A stretch of DNA of 64,000 nt from Cladocopium goreaui (Eukaryota; Sar; Dinophyceae; Suessiales; Symbiodiniaceae): contig CAMXCT020006633.1 in assembly GCA_947184155.2 (NCBI GenBank), forward strand, positions 248,001 to 312,000, given 5' to 3'. Each line of letters starts with the position of its first letter. Within the stretch, counting starts at the first letter, position 1. The notes beneath the pieces were generated by a model. It worked only from the letters and a program-made list of their open reading frames with translations, had not been told where the DNA came from and ran no database searches. A program made the translations under genes and the position numbers. Below, in pieces: positions 34,980 through 47,800 of this stretch.

Positions 34980-35220
34980 GGCCAGACTCAAAAGGAAAAA
35001 AGCAGTTGGAAGATTTGGAAGATTTGGAAGACTTGGAAGACTTGGGACGTGGCTATGGGCGTGCTCACGCAGATTTGCATGCTTGTGTCCAGGGGTGCAT
35101 GCATGCATCCAGCATGCATACCTGCTTGCATGCCCGCGCGCACCTGCACCTTACCTGCATGCACAAAGGCCAACCTGCACACACACTTGAAAGACCGAAA
35201 GGTCATCTATGAGTCATCTC
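34980..35220. other. Downstream flank of the kinase gene
   Basis: Has a ggaagatttggaagac tandem (35008-35042) and a tgcatgcatgcatcc/cctgcttgcatgc segment (35075-35160). Nothing identified as a polyadenylation signal; dinoflagellates usually lack AATAAA. Confidence 0.4.
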
Positions 35221-35317
35221 AAGTGATCTTTTGATTCCAAAAGGGACCCGAGGTACTCAGAAAGGCCGTAAGTTGCGAAACTGAAAGGAAATCTCACAGC
35301 CTAATGCCAAATTCTAT

Positions 35318-37990
35318 CAAAGGGCTGCCGTTTCTAGGAGTCCAAGGCAGTGTCAAAAAGCGGTCGTTTGTAAAGCAGTCTTGAGGGAGTTTTGGAATGA
35401 GAAAGGGTTGCGACAAAAGCACGGGCCAAAAATCAAGCCCCAAATGTATGTTTAAACGGCATTCCGAGAGAAATTGCCGGAAAAAAAAAAACAGCCCGAG
35501 GAACCAACACATGCCTGAAAGCATGCATTATAGTTGATCTCCACTACACCTTAAACTACCCTGACTGTAGTAAGCAGATGAAATCTGCTTCTTACAGCCG
35601 TTTGAAAATTGGGACTTCGTTTGGTGGGGCAACAAATTCAAGAAATAGCCGGGCCACAGCCTAGAAACGGAATCAGACTAGAATAGAATAGTGTGTTTAA
35701 TCAGTATTAATCAATCGTCACAGCGCAGTTTGGAAGGGCTGACGTTTCTAGGAGTCCAAGACACTGTCAAAAGCGTTCATTTGTAAAGCAGTCTCAAAGG
35801 AGTGTTGGAACAAGAAAGGGTTGCGACAAAAGCACGGGCCCAAAATCAAGCCGCAAACGTATGTTTGAAAGGCATTCTGAGAGAAATTGCCGGGAAATAC
35901 ACACAACACCAGTCCCAGGAACCTACCATAAATGCATGAAAGCATGCATTGTAGTTGATCTCCACTACATCTTAAACTACGCTGACCGTAGGACAGTCAG
36001 TGCCAGAATTATAGAACGGAGCCAAGAGTACAAAAGTACGGTAAAATACCATACCTTCGTACTCCTCCGGATCCCGATCCCGCGCGGATTCGGATCCGTT
36101 CTATAATTAAATTTCCCCGTTCTATAATTAAATTTCTCCGTTCTATAATTAAATTTCCTCGTTCTATAATTTCTGGCACCTCCATGATATTTACTGCATA
36201 TTTGTACATATACAATCTATAAAATGAAGATTTAATGAGGATTTAATGAGGATTTGATGAGGAAATGAAGATAAAATGATGATAAAATGAGGATTTGATG
36301 AGGAAATGAGGATAAAATAAGGATAAAATGAAAATAAAATGAGGATTTAATCAGGATTTAATGAGGATTTGATGAGGAAACGAGGATAAAATGAGGATAA
36401 AATGAGGATAAAATGAACATAAAATGAGGATTTGATGAGGAAATGAGGATAAAATAAGGATAAAATGAAAATAAAATGAGGATTTAATCAGGATTTAATG
36501 AGGATTTGATGAGAAAATGAGGATAAAATGAAGATAAAATGAAGATAACATGAGGATTTGATGAGGAAATGATAATAAAACGCGGATAAAATAAGGATAA
36601 AATGAGTATTTAATGGGGATTTGATGAGGAAATGAGGAAAAGATTTAGATTTAACGAGGATTTGACGGCAGATGTTCCAGTGAGCTATTTGACGGCCCAC
36701 GATCTGCTACAATACAAGTCTTGAGGGGATGGAAAAAAGGCAGTTTGCTCAGCTCTTTCTGGGACCCCGGAAGAGGTTCCATAATTCTATAATTAATTTT
36801 TCCGTTCTATAATTATTTTTTCCGTTCGACGGAAAAATGAATTATAGAATGGAGAAAATTAAATTATAGAACGAAAATTGGAAATGTGAGAAAAATGGGG
36901 GAAAACAGAATTATAGAATAACAGCGCCCCGACAAAAATTATAGAACGACGAAAAAAGTTAGGAGTAAATTCAGATACGTTTTTTTTCATACCTTCCGAG
37001 GAAAACAGAATTATAGAACAACAGGGTACGGTAAATAACCGTAGCTTCGTACTCCCCAACTTCCGTTCTATAATTCTGGCACTGACAGTAAGCAGATTTC
37101 GAAATCTGCCTATTACAGCTGCTTGAAAGTTGAGACTTCTTTGGGCAACAAACTCAAGAAATAGCCGGGCCACAGCCCATAACTTGAATCAGACTAGAAT
37201 AATGTGTTTAACAGCGGAAGGGCTGCCGTTTCTAGGAGTCCAAGACATTGTCAAAAAGCGTTTTTGTAAAGCAATCTTAATTAAGGGAGTTTTGGAATGA
37301 GAAAGCGTTGCGACAAAAGCGCGGGCCCAAAATCAAGTCGCAAATGTATGTTTAAAAGGCATTCTGAGAGAATTGCCAAACAAAAAAATACCAAAAAAAA
37401 CAGCCCGAGGAACCAACACATGCCTGAAAGCATGCATTATTATAGTTGATCTGCACTACGCCTTAAAGTACCCTGACTGTAGCAAGCAGATTTGGACATC
37501 TTCTTATTACAGTTGCTTGAAAGTTGGGACTTCCTGGGGCAACAAATTCAAGAAATAGCCGGGCCACAGCCCAGAAACTGAATCAGACTAGAATATACTA
37601 GAATAATTTGTTTAAGCAGTCTCAATCAATCGTCACAGCACAGTATAGAAGGGCTGCCGTTTCTTGGAGCCCAAGACAGTGTCAAAAGCATTGAATTGTA
37701 AAGAAGTTTTGAGGGATTATTGCAACAAGAAAGGGTCGCCTGAAAATCAAGAGCCACAAGAAAGGGTCGCTGCAAAACCAAGAGCCACACATTGTTTCCT
37801 TACTCTGGGCTGGCAAATTTCTAGGCCCCTTTACATGATACCCAGTAGAAAAATATTGTACCCTGAATGGAGTAGGTCCACTCAGGCTGTAAGAAGCAAC
37901 TCATTTTCATTGTATACGGGGCACCTGATCAAGTTGCTCGTGTCAGGGAAATTGCATTTTGGTTTATTGCTGTAGGTTTGTACGCGTATA
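35318..37990. repeat. Tandem array of ~400-bp units
   Basis: Units begin aagggctgccgtttctagg at 35318, 35728, 37208 and 37648. Spacings are 410, 1480 and 440 bp; the 1480 contains a 1089-bp insertion, so the native unit there is 391 bp. Each unit holds gttgcgacaaaagc, gaaagcatgcatt, a taagcagat / atctgctta hairpin, and atagccgggccacagcc. No coding potential is evident. The last unit decays after about 37760. Confidence 0.75.
35997..37085. mobile_element. 1089-bp inverted-repeat element nested in the tandem array
   Basis: Ends TCAGTGCCAGAATTATAGAA and its reverse complement (37063-37085) form terminal inverted repeats that continue imperfectly (gtacggtaaa, cttcgtactcc). Flanking CAG at 35994-35996 and 37086-37088 is a likely 3-bp target duplication. 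Removing the element restores a normal array unit. Inside are repeated attatagaacg segments in both orientations and a gaggataaaatgaggatttg minisatellite (36225-36665). No transposase; a non-autonomous element. Confidence 0.75.
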
Positions 37991-38157
37991 CAGACTCCGA
38001 AGTTCGGTCACTGACTGAAAACAACTAAGCTCTAGCTCCAGCAGCCTCCTTAGTAACAGGATTGATGCATTCTATGGGTTTATAGCCTCCTTAGAGTTTC
38101 CTTGATTGGTTTGTTTTTTCCTTGGATTTGTTTTTCCTTTGTTTCTCCCTTGGAAAC

Positions 38158-38236
38158 CAAAGGAAAACAAAGCAAACCAAAGGAAACCAAAGGAAGCCAA
38201 AGGAAAACAAAGGAAATCAAAGGATGCCAAAGGAAA
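38158..38236. repeat. CCAAAGGAAA short tandem repeat
   Basis: About eight copies of a 10-11-bp unit (ccaaaggaaa), with the opposite-strand version tcctttgtttctcccttgg just before it, so the stretch could fold back. Confidence 0.8.
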
Positions 38237-38874
38237 AATGATATAATCTAAGAAAAACTGATATCTGCTATTTCCTTTGTTTGTTTTTCATTGCATGGTT
38301 TCCTCCCACCCACAATTAAAAACCATAAAATTTTGGTGCAACTCATGCGTTGGAAAGGTTGACACTGCTAGCTTTTGGTCCATACCTTGGTGGACATGTG
38401 AAACACTTGTTGCACAAAACACATTTGTACTAATAGGGTAAGAAAAGAAAACAGAAGAAAACACACGAAAACAAGAGGTTTTCAAAGGAAAAGGCAGGAT
38501 GAGCAGAGGAGAACATCGGATCATCTAAGGTAGCCCTGCCGTGAAGGATGCATGTTCCAGTGATGTTACTAAAGGGTTCCTATGATAAACTATACCGAAA
38601 CAATTGAAGACGTGACCCAGTGTCTGGGGACAACAGTAATAAGCTGATTTTAACTTTACACATTTTTAGGGGTAACAAGCAGATAAATTACCGGCAAGCG
38701 AGGCAGTTGAGCAATCTGCTTGTGTGCTGGCAAGGGAGGAAATCTGCTTATTACCCGACAGTGACTATTTATATATATATATATACATATACATAATTTT
38801 GTTCTTCTTATCATCCCACTCAAAGTAGTTCACTTGTTGGGGCCATCTTGCCAAACCGCTTCTCATCCTCACAG

Positions 38875-38971
38875 CCTGCCATGGTTCGCCTTGGAGGTCT
38901 GAGGTGGTCAGCTGGGTCTTGTCCTCCAATGTGCTGTCGCTCTCCCTGACGCAGTTCGGATCTCGCGTGGT
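38875..38971 (+). CDS. PUF exon: repeat equivalent to Pumilio R3
   Basis: After CACAG|, CHGSPWRSEVVSWVLSSNVL then SLSLTQFGSRV plus GT of the next Val; donor gttcct. Joined to 39596 it gives FGSRVVQKAI, the canonical PUF core helix. Any longer exon would break this match. Confidence 0.75.
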
Positions 38972-41856
38972 GTTCCTGGGCTGCAAGGGCCGTTGTTGGG
39001 CAAGACGGAAACAGAAATGGGGAACATGATGGTTCCATGAAACTTGATCTAGATATAAACTTGTAACTATGTGTATCTATATATATGTGTGTGTGCGTGT
39101 GTGTTATGTATGGAAGTATATATTGGTATTTTCTTTCATTTATTTATTTGCATATTTGTTTGCCCATGTGTATATATTAATAGACATGCCGCTTGATGTT
39201 TTTAATGTGTTGTCTGTGATTGAGTTTTGTTGCTGCATTGGTGGATCCAATTGCTGTTTAAATCAATGGTGCTGCGTTGTATATTGCTTGAAGATTCTTG
39301 TCGCCTGTCGGATTGATTGGCATTGCCTAATCTTTCCATCCATCTTGGAACGACAAAAAAACTTCATCAATGACTATGAATTTGAAAAGAGGAATCTTCC
39401 ATGGTTTCTATCCACTTCAGGCGCCATTGATGCCTCAGTTTCTTGTATGTTATGGTCCCCAAACCAGTTACAAGTTTGTTTATAAATTCCGTGAGTTACA
39501 GAGATACAGCCACAATAAACCCTGTATCATTGTGAGCACATGTAGACACCTGTAGCCACCTCTGGGGCGCTATCTGTTCGGAGCCATCACTGCAGGCAGA
39601 AAGCCATCGCAAGCGCCTCGGAGGTGCGAGACCGGGAAAAGTTTGCCGAAGAGTTGCTGCAACACGCAATGGATCTCTACGTGTCCCCCCATGGCCCCTT
39701 GGTGACAGCCCCAGGCCCATATCGCTTGTCTCCGTAGAAAGCTGGTTGATTATGTGATCCTCATGCCAGGGTAACATATGAGGCCAATAGAAGATGGATG
39801 TGGCTAGCAAAAAGCACATGGGATTGGTGTGGAGCCCCTTAGAATTCTGGTGCTTTAGATGACATGCCCATTGTGCTGGCCCTTCCCTTCAGAAAAAACA
39901 ACACAGTCGGCGGGGTCTGGGGAAGTTTGAGCCACCCTGACCCAGATCGAACAATAATCCATGTTTTGGGGTGGTGTCATATGATCAAAAAACATGCTGA
40001 ACAGTTTGAACATCACTTGAAATGCTGGTGAACACAGTTCTGTTCCCCGTCGATTGATACAGAGGAAACATGGGCAGGGTTCAGTTCATCCTGGCTGATT
40101 GGTGGTTTGGAACATTTTTATTTTCCATAATATATGGGATGTCATCCTTCCCATTGACTATTTTTCAGAGGGGTAGGTATACCACCAACCAGCTGGTAGA
40201 TGGTGGTACCCAGAATAGCTGGCAAATGGATGTCCCATCCCACTGGTCCAGACTGAGGGAACCACGTCTTGGCCAAGCTGATCGAAGTTCTGCCCTCCAC
40301 ACGCCTCGTGTGCATCGTGGAGCTTCGGCTGAAGGTGGTGGGGGCACGGAGGATGAAAAAGAAGATGACGAGAATCGGCCAGATGCTACGGCTACTTACT
40401 AAAGTGCAAATGCCTGAAATTTACTGTAAACGTTTTCCCTGCGCCCGCGCGTGCAGTATCCTAAATAAGCTCGTTGAGCCGCGCGAGCGCGCACGCGCGC
40501 GCGCGGATCCAATGAAAAAAAAATGTTTCTCACTGAGTAATAAGCTTATGCCACCCAGAGTAAGCTTATGAAGCTGCATTCTCCAAATGCGTCCATATTG
40601 ACGGATAATTCACATGTGGGGTGTGGCGAGGCGATCGTCTTTGACGTTGAGGAAACCTTGTGATGGGTATTTGCTAACGCCGTGTCCGGTGGCCTGTGCG
40701 TTTTGTGGGGGCTTCTAGCTTTGTATTTGTGGGGTGGGGTGGGGTGGGGTGGGGCGGTGGCAATAATGTTCCTAGGACCACGTCCTTGATGCTACATTGA
40801 TATCATGTTGAAGTAACTTGGAAGACGCTCTTGGTGCCAACGTTGATAACATCTTGAAGTAACTTCGAAGACGCTCTTGATACTACGTTAGTAACAGTAA
40901 CTTGGAGGACGCTCTGGATGCTACGTTGACAACATGCTGAAGTAACTTGGAGGACACCCTGGATGCTATACTGATAACATGTTGAAGTGACTTGGAAGAC
41001 GCTCTTGATACTAGAGCAAAGTGGGTGGCACCTAATGTCTTGACAGAGCTTGGGGTGAAAAGGTGACTTCCAAAGCAAGTGAATTGTTTTGAAAAAAAAA
41101 GTCCAAAGGGCATAGTGTGGTCAACCCTCACCTGAAAGAGAAAGTCTTTCAATGGGTGTGGAGGCACCACAAAAAATGTGAATAAGCAATTCACACCTCA
41201 ACCAATGTGTACAGAAATGGGAAAGATTTGCAAGTGGCTACCATGAATGACAAAAGTGACGCCACCGCCCACAGGCCACCCGCCACGGAGCAACCCGGGT
41301 AGCTTAAAGCTTAAGTTCAATCAGTGCTTTAATATTAATTAAATTGTGGTAATCTGTGATTCTGTGATCTTGTTTCATCGTCTTTAGTCATCTTCCATAG
41401 TCGTTAATTATCTTAGATCGTTTTGCCACAAAAACTATCCAGCGCTAGACTTGCTTGACATGTGTTTTCTTTTTCGCAGGTGATCTAAGATCAATATCAT
41501 GTGCTTGTCCAAGGGTGACCTGAAAGTTCGTCCCGATTTGTTGTCAACAGGGTTTTTGGTTGTACGTATTTTTTTCATAACATACAATATCTATACACAC
41601 ATATATAAATATATATATAATATATATAAAATCATTGCTACCTTGGGTGTAGTTTGGCACTGTCCAGTTTTTTCTACACACCGTCCTGTCAGTGTCAAGT
41701 TAGGAACCCCCTCATGTTCCAGCCAAAGCCATTCCGAAAAAGGGGCGCATATGCTCCTCTGAGAGGCAAACTAGCAGCAGGACCAAGCGGAGCCAGTCTA
41801 AAGGACAGAAGTGACATGTCAATCATCATCATCATCATCATCACCATCATCATCAG

Positions 41857-41888
<32 letters not shown>

Positions 41889-44800
41889 TGATAGTCACAA
41901 CATTTTTTGTTCATCCGATTTTTCAAAGTATGTATGATATAGGTAGTCGCAAAACAGATTTCAGTTTATACATTCAGTATTGAGGATGATGATGATGACG
42001 ATGATGATTATGATGTGATGATGGTGATGATGATGATGATGACGATGATGATGATGATACCCAATGACCAAGATCTGTAATATTAACAACGGATCAGTAA
42101 ACCTTGATTGACCCTTAATTCAGTGGGTTTACACCCCAAAATAGTGATCAATCACTGTTTAAATTGGTACACCGTTTTTGGTAAACTGATGGATTTTTAT
42201 GTTCTGCAATATTAGGGATAATGATTTGCAATGACCTGTATACTGTATTTATATATATATATATTTACACTGTATACATTTATATATATACACAGTATTT
42301 ATATATATATATATTTACACTGTACACATTTATATATATATATATATATATTTGTGGTACTGGCACTTTTTTCACCACCAATCAACCAAACCAATCTGTT
42401 GAACTTAGGAAAAGATGCGTGGCCAAGCGACAATGGTTGCCAGAAGCCTGGCTGAGCTGTGCCAAAGACAACTTGTTGTGACATATATATATATTATATA
42501 TATATATATATTATATATATATATTTGACGTATATATATATATAGTCCATATGTGTCGAAGCCATGAACATAAGGATTTTAGTATTCATCGCTACTTGAT
42601 GCTTCTAAACTGGAAAACACCGCCAGACTACAGTGTTCGCTTATTAGTTGTTTCTGAGAATCCCACATCCCATTACCGCCTGATCTGATTCAGATGGTGC
42701 CCGTCATATGGTTTTGTCTGAAAACAGGATCCCGCTAATATTGGTTTTGAACTCCTAATGAACTGATGTAAAACGTTCTGAAATCCCACAATTCATCACA
42801 ATTAGATCTCCAACATTTTTGGGTATTTGAAATGGGCATAAATTGGTGGTGAATCCTAGATCAATGAATTGGTTTAAGGGAAAATCTTAACCGGGAACCA
42901 TCGATTTTCCCATGAACTATGGGGGTTTTCCGGTTTCAATTCTCCCAACAAAACCAATCCATTGATAAATATTTCATTGTATAGTTATCCCCCCATAAAT
43001 GACCAATAAACTTAAACCCACCATTTTCATTGAAAATGTACGGGTTGTATAATTAATATCTCAATAAACCCACCATTTTCCCCATTCTTCAGGTCAGGTG
43101 ACTTGCATCATCCCCCGTTGAACGAACGCCCGTTGATCGAGGACATCAATTCGGAAGCCGTATTCTCGAGCGCCTCATGGAACACTGCAGTGAGGCACTG
43201 TCGCCAAGATTTTTTGTCCCGTAGTTTGAATACATCTATGATATATAGGTATATGATTAATTATGTTTTTATATATATATGTTATATATATATATGTTAT
43301 ATATATATATACCTAGGAACCCGTGCGGACTATTTTTTGTCCGTGATGGTTTTACCCGTAACGGATTGTTTTTGGTTCAAATGCGTATTTGGGTTTTCAT
43401 ATGTGCAACCAAATTTGGGTGTACCCATACAAAGCTAGTTTTTTTTCAACATCATGTTGGGAAAAAACAGTAACCATAATTCGACACTCTGCCCCAAATG
43501 CTGCCTCTAGACGAGACACTCATATACTGCTGGAACCAGTCCGGCTAATCCAAGATTTCAGGAAAACGATTGATCCGTAAGTAGAGGGATTGCAGCCAGA
43601 CATGGTCAATATTTGAATAAAAAACAACGTTACGGACCACAAAAGTGGCCAAACCCGTACGGACAATCTTGTCCCTATGGTTTTCCAATTATATACAATA
43701 GTTATATAATTTATTTGAATATATATATATATCTGCGTAAATTATAACGATCTCACTGCGACCTCACTGGAATCATGGTTAGTAAGGGAAATCATCCCCA
43801 AATGGCCTTAATTCAGGTTCGTGAAATATTATAATTTGCCCATATATATATATATTTATTTATTTAATGGTTGTATAATAGTTAATGGCTAATAATTGTT
43901 TGTTAATGGAGGGATAGTTACTAGTTTCATTGTTCATGGGTTAATTGTGTCATTGGCTTATTAATTGCAACTAGTGAATTGCTTCATTGTTCATCAGTTT
44001 CTAGTTATAGTTTGGGGTCCCATCTTCAATGAACCTTCCTTGGCCTTCTCACCAAGAGTTGGCCTTGATGGCAGATATGTATCACCTCGGGTTTAACATG
44101 GTGGACGACCATAACCATCAAACAATGCCGTTTGAACCATGAACAATTGGGATTTTTTTATGGGGTTTATACAAAGGGATTCAATAAATAGTCACGGAAC
44201 ATCACCATCAAAGCTGGAGGTATAGTGGAGCTATAATAGGAAAAAAACATTGCGACCAAACTTGGCGACCTCACGACAGAAATGATGCTTTGGATTGGGG
44301 GAACCATCCCCAAAAGGAAACTTAGCCCATGGTGTGGGTGTGATGCCAGTAAACTCACATAGCTGTGGAAAATGACCCATACTGTAGATCCATCTAAAGT
44401 TCGATGCTTTACCTATGGCTTTCATTGGCTGTGGTGATTTTCCATAGTAGCCCTTTTTTCTTTACTGGAGGGCATGTTCCTAAAAACGGGAAAGTATCCA
44501 TATCCATCCATATCCCACAATAGCTGCAGCAGGAGCAGATTGGCTTTCTCTTAGATGAACTTTTTGATGGCGCAGCAAACCTTGAAGCCCTGGCGCGGCA
44601 CCCTTTCGCCACCTGGAATTGATGCAAAATGTGTTTGTTTGTGCAACCAGACATGGCGATTTCTTGGTGATTGCTTCTTATTGTTTGATGTAAGAAATGT
44701 TGATCAACATGATTTTTGGTTGGATAATCCACCAGAATTGTGCGACACCTTTTTTTGTTGATTGGTTATTTGTTAAACCACCAAAGATCTGGAAAATCGT

Positions 44801-47800
44801 AGGAATTTGTCTGGGGTTTTTGGATCGGGCCCAAAGAAAAGCGAATCCAAGGCCAATTTTGTGGTGCAGCACATTTTCGAGCATGGCATGCCAGAACGGA
44901 TTCTCGGTGTCGTAGCATGGATTGTGGGATGTTTGAATTCAGACTTACCCTCTGGTAAACTAACAAAACTATGGAAAACCCAATTTTTTAATGGATAAAT
45001 CAACTATTTCTATGGCCATGTTCCATAGCTATGTGACAAATTACCAGAGGATATCACACCCAAACGGGTCGTTTCACACTCCCGGTTGCCATTTGGTAAT
45101 GTTGTGGGCCCATTGGTACCATAATTTTGGCACCAGAATGAAGCATTTCCCCCCAAACAGGCAAGCTTGTTGGTGACGGTTATGCTTTCTTTGGAACCAT
45201 CACTTGGTGTTCCCTCAGCTAACTACCAACCAGCATGGTGTTCTTTCAGATCTGTGGCTACTTTTATGTCTCATAATTCATTCCACTCTGTGGGCTGTTG
45301 GTGGGCTCGATATTTTGAGCTCAACCATGTCAAAACGCAAACAGGAAAACCAGATGCTTTCAAATGCTCCTGCCCTATGTGTCTTGTCAGCAAAGATGGC
45401 ATGCTCAAAAAGGAGATTCTCTAAAACTTGGGGCCTCCAGAGCCAGCAACGTCAGCCCCTTTGGAGAGGAGAAAAGAGGAGGTTTCGTGAAGGCCAGGGG
45501 GACAGAAACTAAGTGAAATGAGCATGTGGAACTGTGCCTTTCCCTTGGCTCAATATTGATTCAATGTCAATATACCATTTGGTAATTTAACATTTAACAT
45601 AGCCGTGGCAATCAGTGTTAAACAAATATATATATATATATATATTATATATCATATATATATGTATATATATTGTATATATATATATATTATATTATAT
45701 ATATATATATTTTATATATATTCATAAAATAGATAAATCATCAAACTCAATTGTCCATGGCTTCCAGTTCGCAAGCTGTTCAATGACCAGGCCCCAGGCC
45801 GGGGCAAATTGTTTCGCTTTGTGGACCGCCCAGGTCTTACAGCATGCTACCCACAAGACAGCCAGCAACGTTGTGCAGCGGATGCTGGAACATGCCGACG
45901 TGAGTAGACACCTGGATTTAGCTCAAAAGTTGCCAAGAAATCATGTATATTCTACGGTATATACCAGATCTTCCTCCAACTTTTCCAAATGCTCTTTCTT
46001 TTTTTCCAAAATGTCAACTCTAGATCAACAAACAGATGATGGGTTGAAGCGGTCATCCACCAGTGATTGCGCCCCAAATGGAACAATTCATGGGGGGTTC
46101 ACCGTGACCCTCGGTGATTTTACGGAAAGCACTTTGGTGTTCCAGTCAGTAGTTTGGATTTGTTGCAATTAACGGAAGCCAGTTTCCAAGCTGCAAGCTG
46201 CAAGCTTGTTTTGAATTGGTGGATGAAGCGCTGACAAGAGAAGCATAGACTGACTGCCTTATTCTGAGTACTCTATTGTCACCATTGTGATGCGCTAAAT
46301 CCGCACTTTATGGTTGATGATTCTGTATAGGTGAGCCCTTTTCATAGCAGGCTGATCAAATTGTCAAACCACCATGATCAAACGAGTGTTGAAGTCTTAT
46401 TTCTGCTTGCTCCCGGGGCCCCCCCAAAGAAAACCCCGCCACCCCTTCCACCATTCAAGGGAAATTCGATTTTTTTGGGGTGTGAAACTATTTAATCCAA
46501 AGTTATCTGGCATAGGCTATGATTTTGATATTTGCTCAACATTTTGGCGAGGGGACTGTGTTATTCCACTGAATATGAATCTATCATAGTTTATCTATCT
46601 ATGCAATAACCCCGTGTTTGTAGGTTGTGACTATTATCAATGCCTTTTCCTTTTCGTCGTGGGAATGACCAACCTATATTTTTCCAGCTTACTGTCGCCC
46701 CAGCCGACTTAGACCCTGCCACATTCGGGGTCCCATATCCCATCTAAAGAGTTACCCCGTGGTAATTTAACATAGCTATTGAAAATGGCCATTTATAGTG
46801 GATTTTCCCATTGAAAATGGTGATTTTCCATTGCAAACTGTTAGTTTACCAGAGGGTACCCCAGAAATCCCATGTTTGATGGTTCAATCCCTGGCGAAGC
46901 CAAGCCGAGCCGCTTCGTCCTTCGCATCGATCCGTTTTCCAAACTCTGCAGGCCAGGCGCTGATTGCAGACGCCTTCTTAGCTGGGGAGGGTGAAGAGTC
47001 ACTCGAAACGATTGCGGCCACACGTGCCTGGCCTTTATTGGGACAGGGACAGGGGGCCATGTATGAGAAAACATGATTTTGTGCCGGAAATACGGGGTTT
47101 CATTTAAGATTGTAGTGGTGAAAATGTTGAGAAACACTGGGGTAACGTGGATTCAAGGGAGATGATGGGTCTTATTGGGCAGGTGTTGCTGGAAATGTCA
47201 ATCAAACAGGATCATGTGGATTTTACGTGGTTTTACCATTAAACCTAGATGTTTCCTGTAAACGGGGTGGATTCAATTGCCTTCCAGAAGCATGGTGGTC
47301 GGTCAGTCGAGCCACCGGGGACCCGATAGTTACCATGTCATTTTCCAATGTGTTTCTGGGACAACTCACCCCACAGTTTTGCTTATTGATTGATTTTCCA
47401 ATATAAATCAAAAAAGATACAACAAATACTTGCATCCACTTAAGCGTATTACGGTATTACAAAAAAAATTGGGGCTTTGGAGATATTTTCTCGTTTTGGT
47501 TTTTCAAAATTAAGTTATTTCCAGAACTCGTCGTTTTGTACTTTCAGACTTTGTTACAAAAACCTTCATGACTTTTGAAACCATGCCACATGCGTTCTAC
47601 TAGAATTCTCAGCTCAATTTTCCTTAGTTGTGGTATATGACACATTTTTCTTCTGACACACTTATTGTGGGACAGCTTTTCTGTTCTCTGCCTGGCGACC
47701 TCCACAGAAGGACATTTCTCGTATAGACGCCCTGCTAGATATTTTAACAAGTGTCATGGTTATTTTCTTTTCTCGTTTTCTTTTGGCTCAATGGTTAAGA

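Noticed and set aside
34671-35234. Plus-strand frame of 187 codons overlapping the kinase exon
   Set aside because: It is in another phase from the clear kinase C-lob reading and shows no domain; a shadow.
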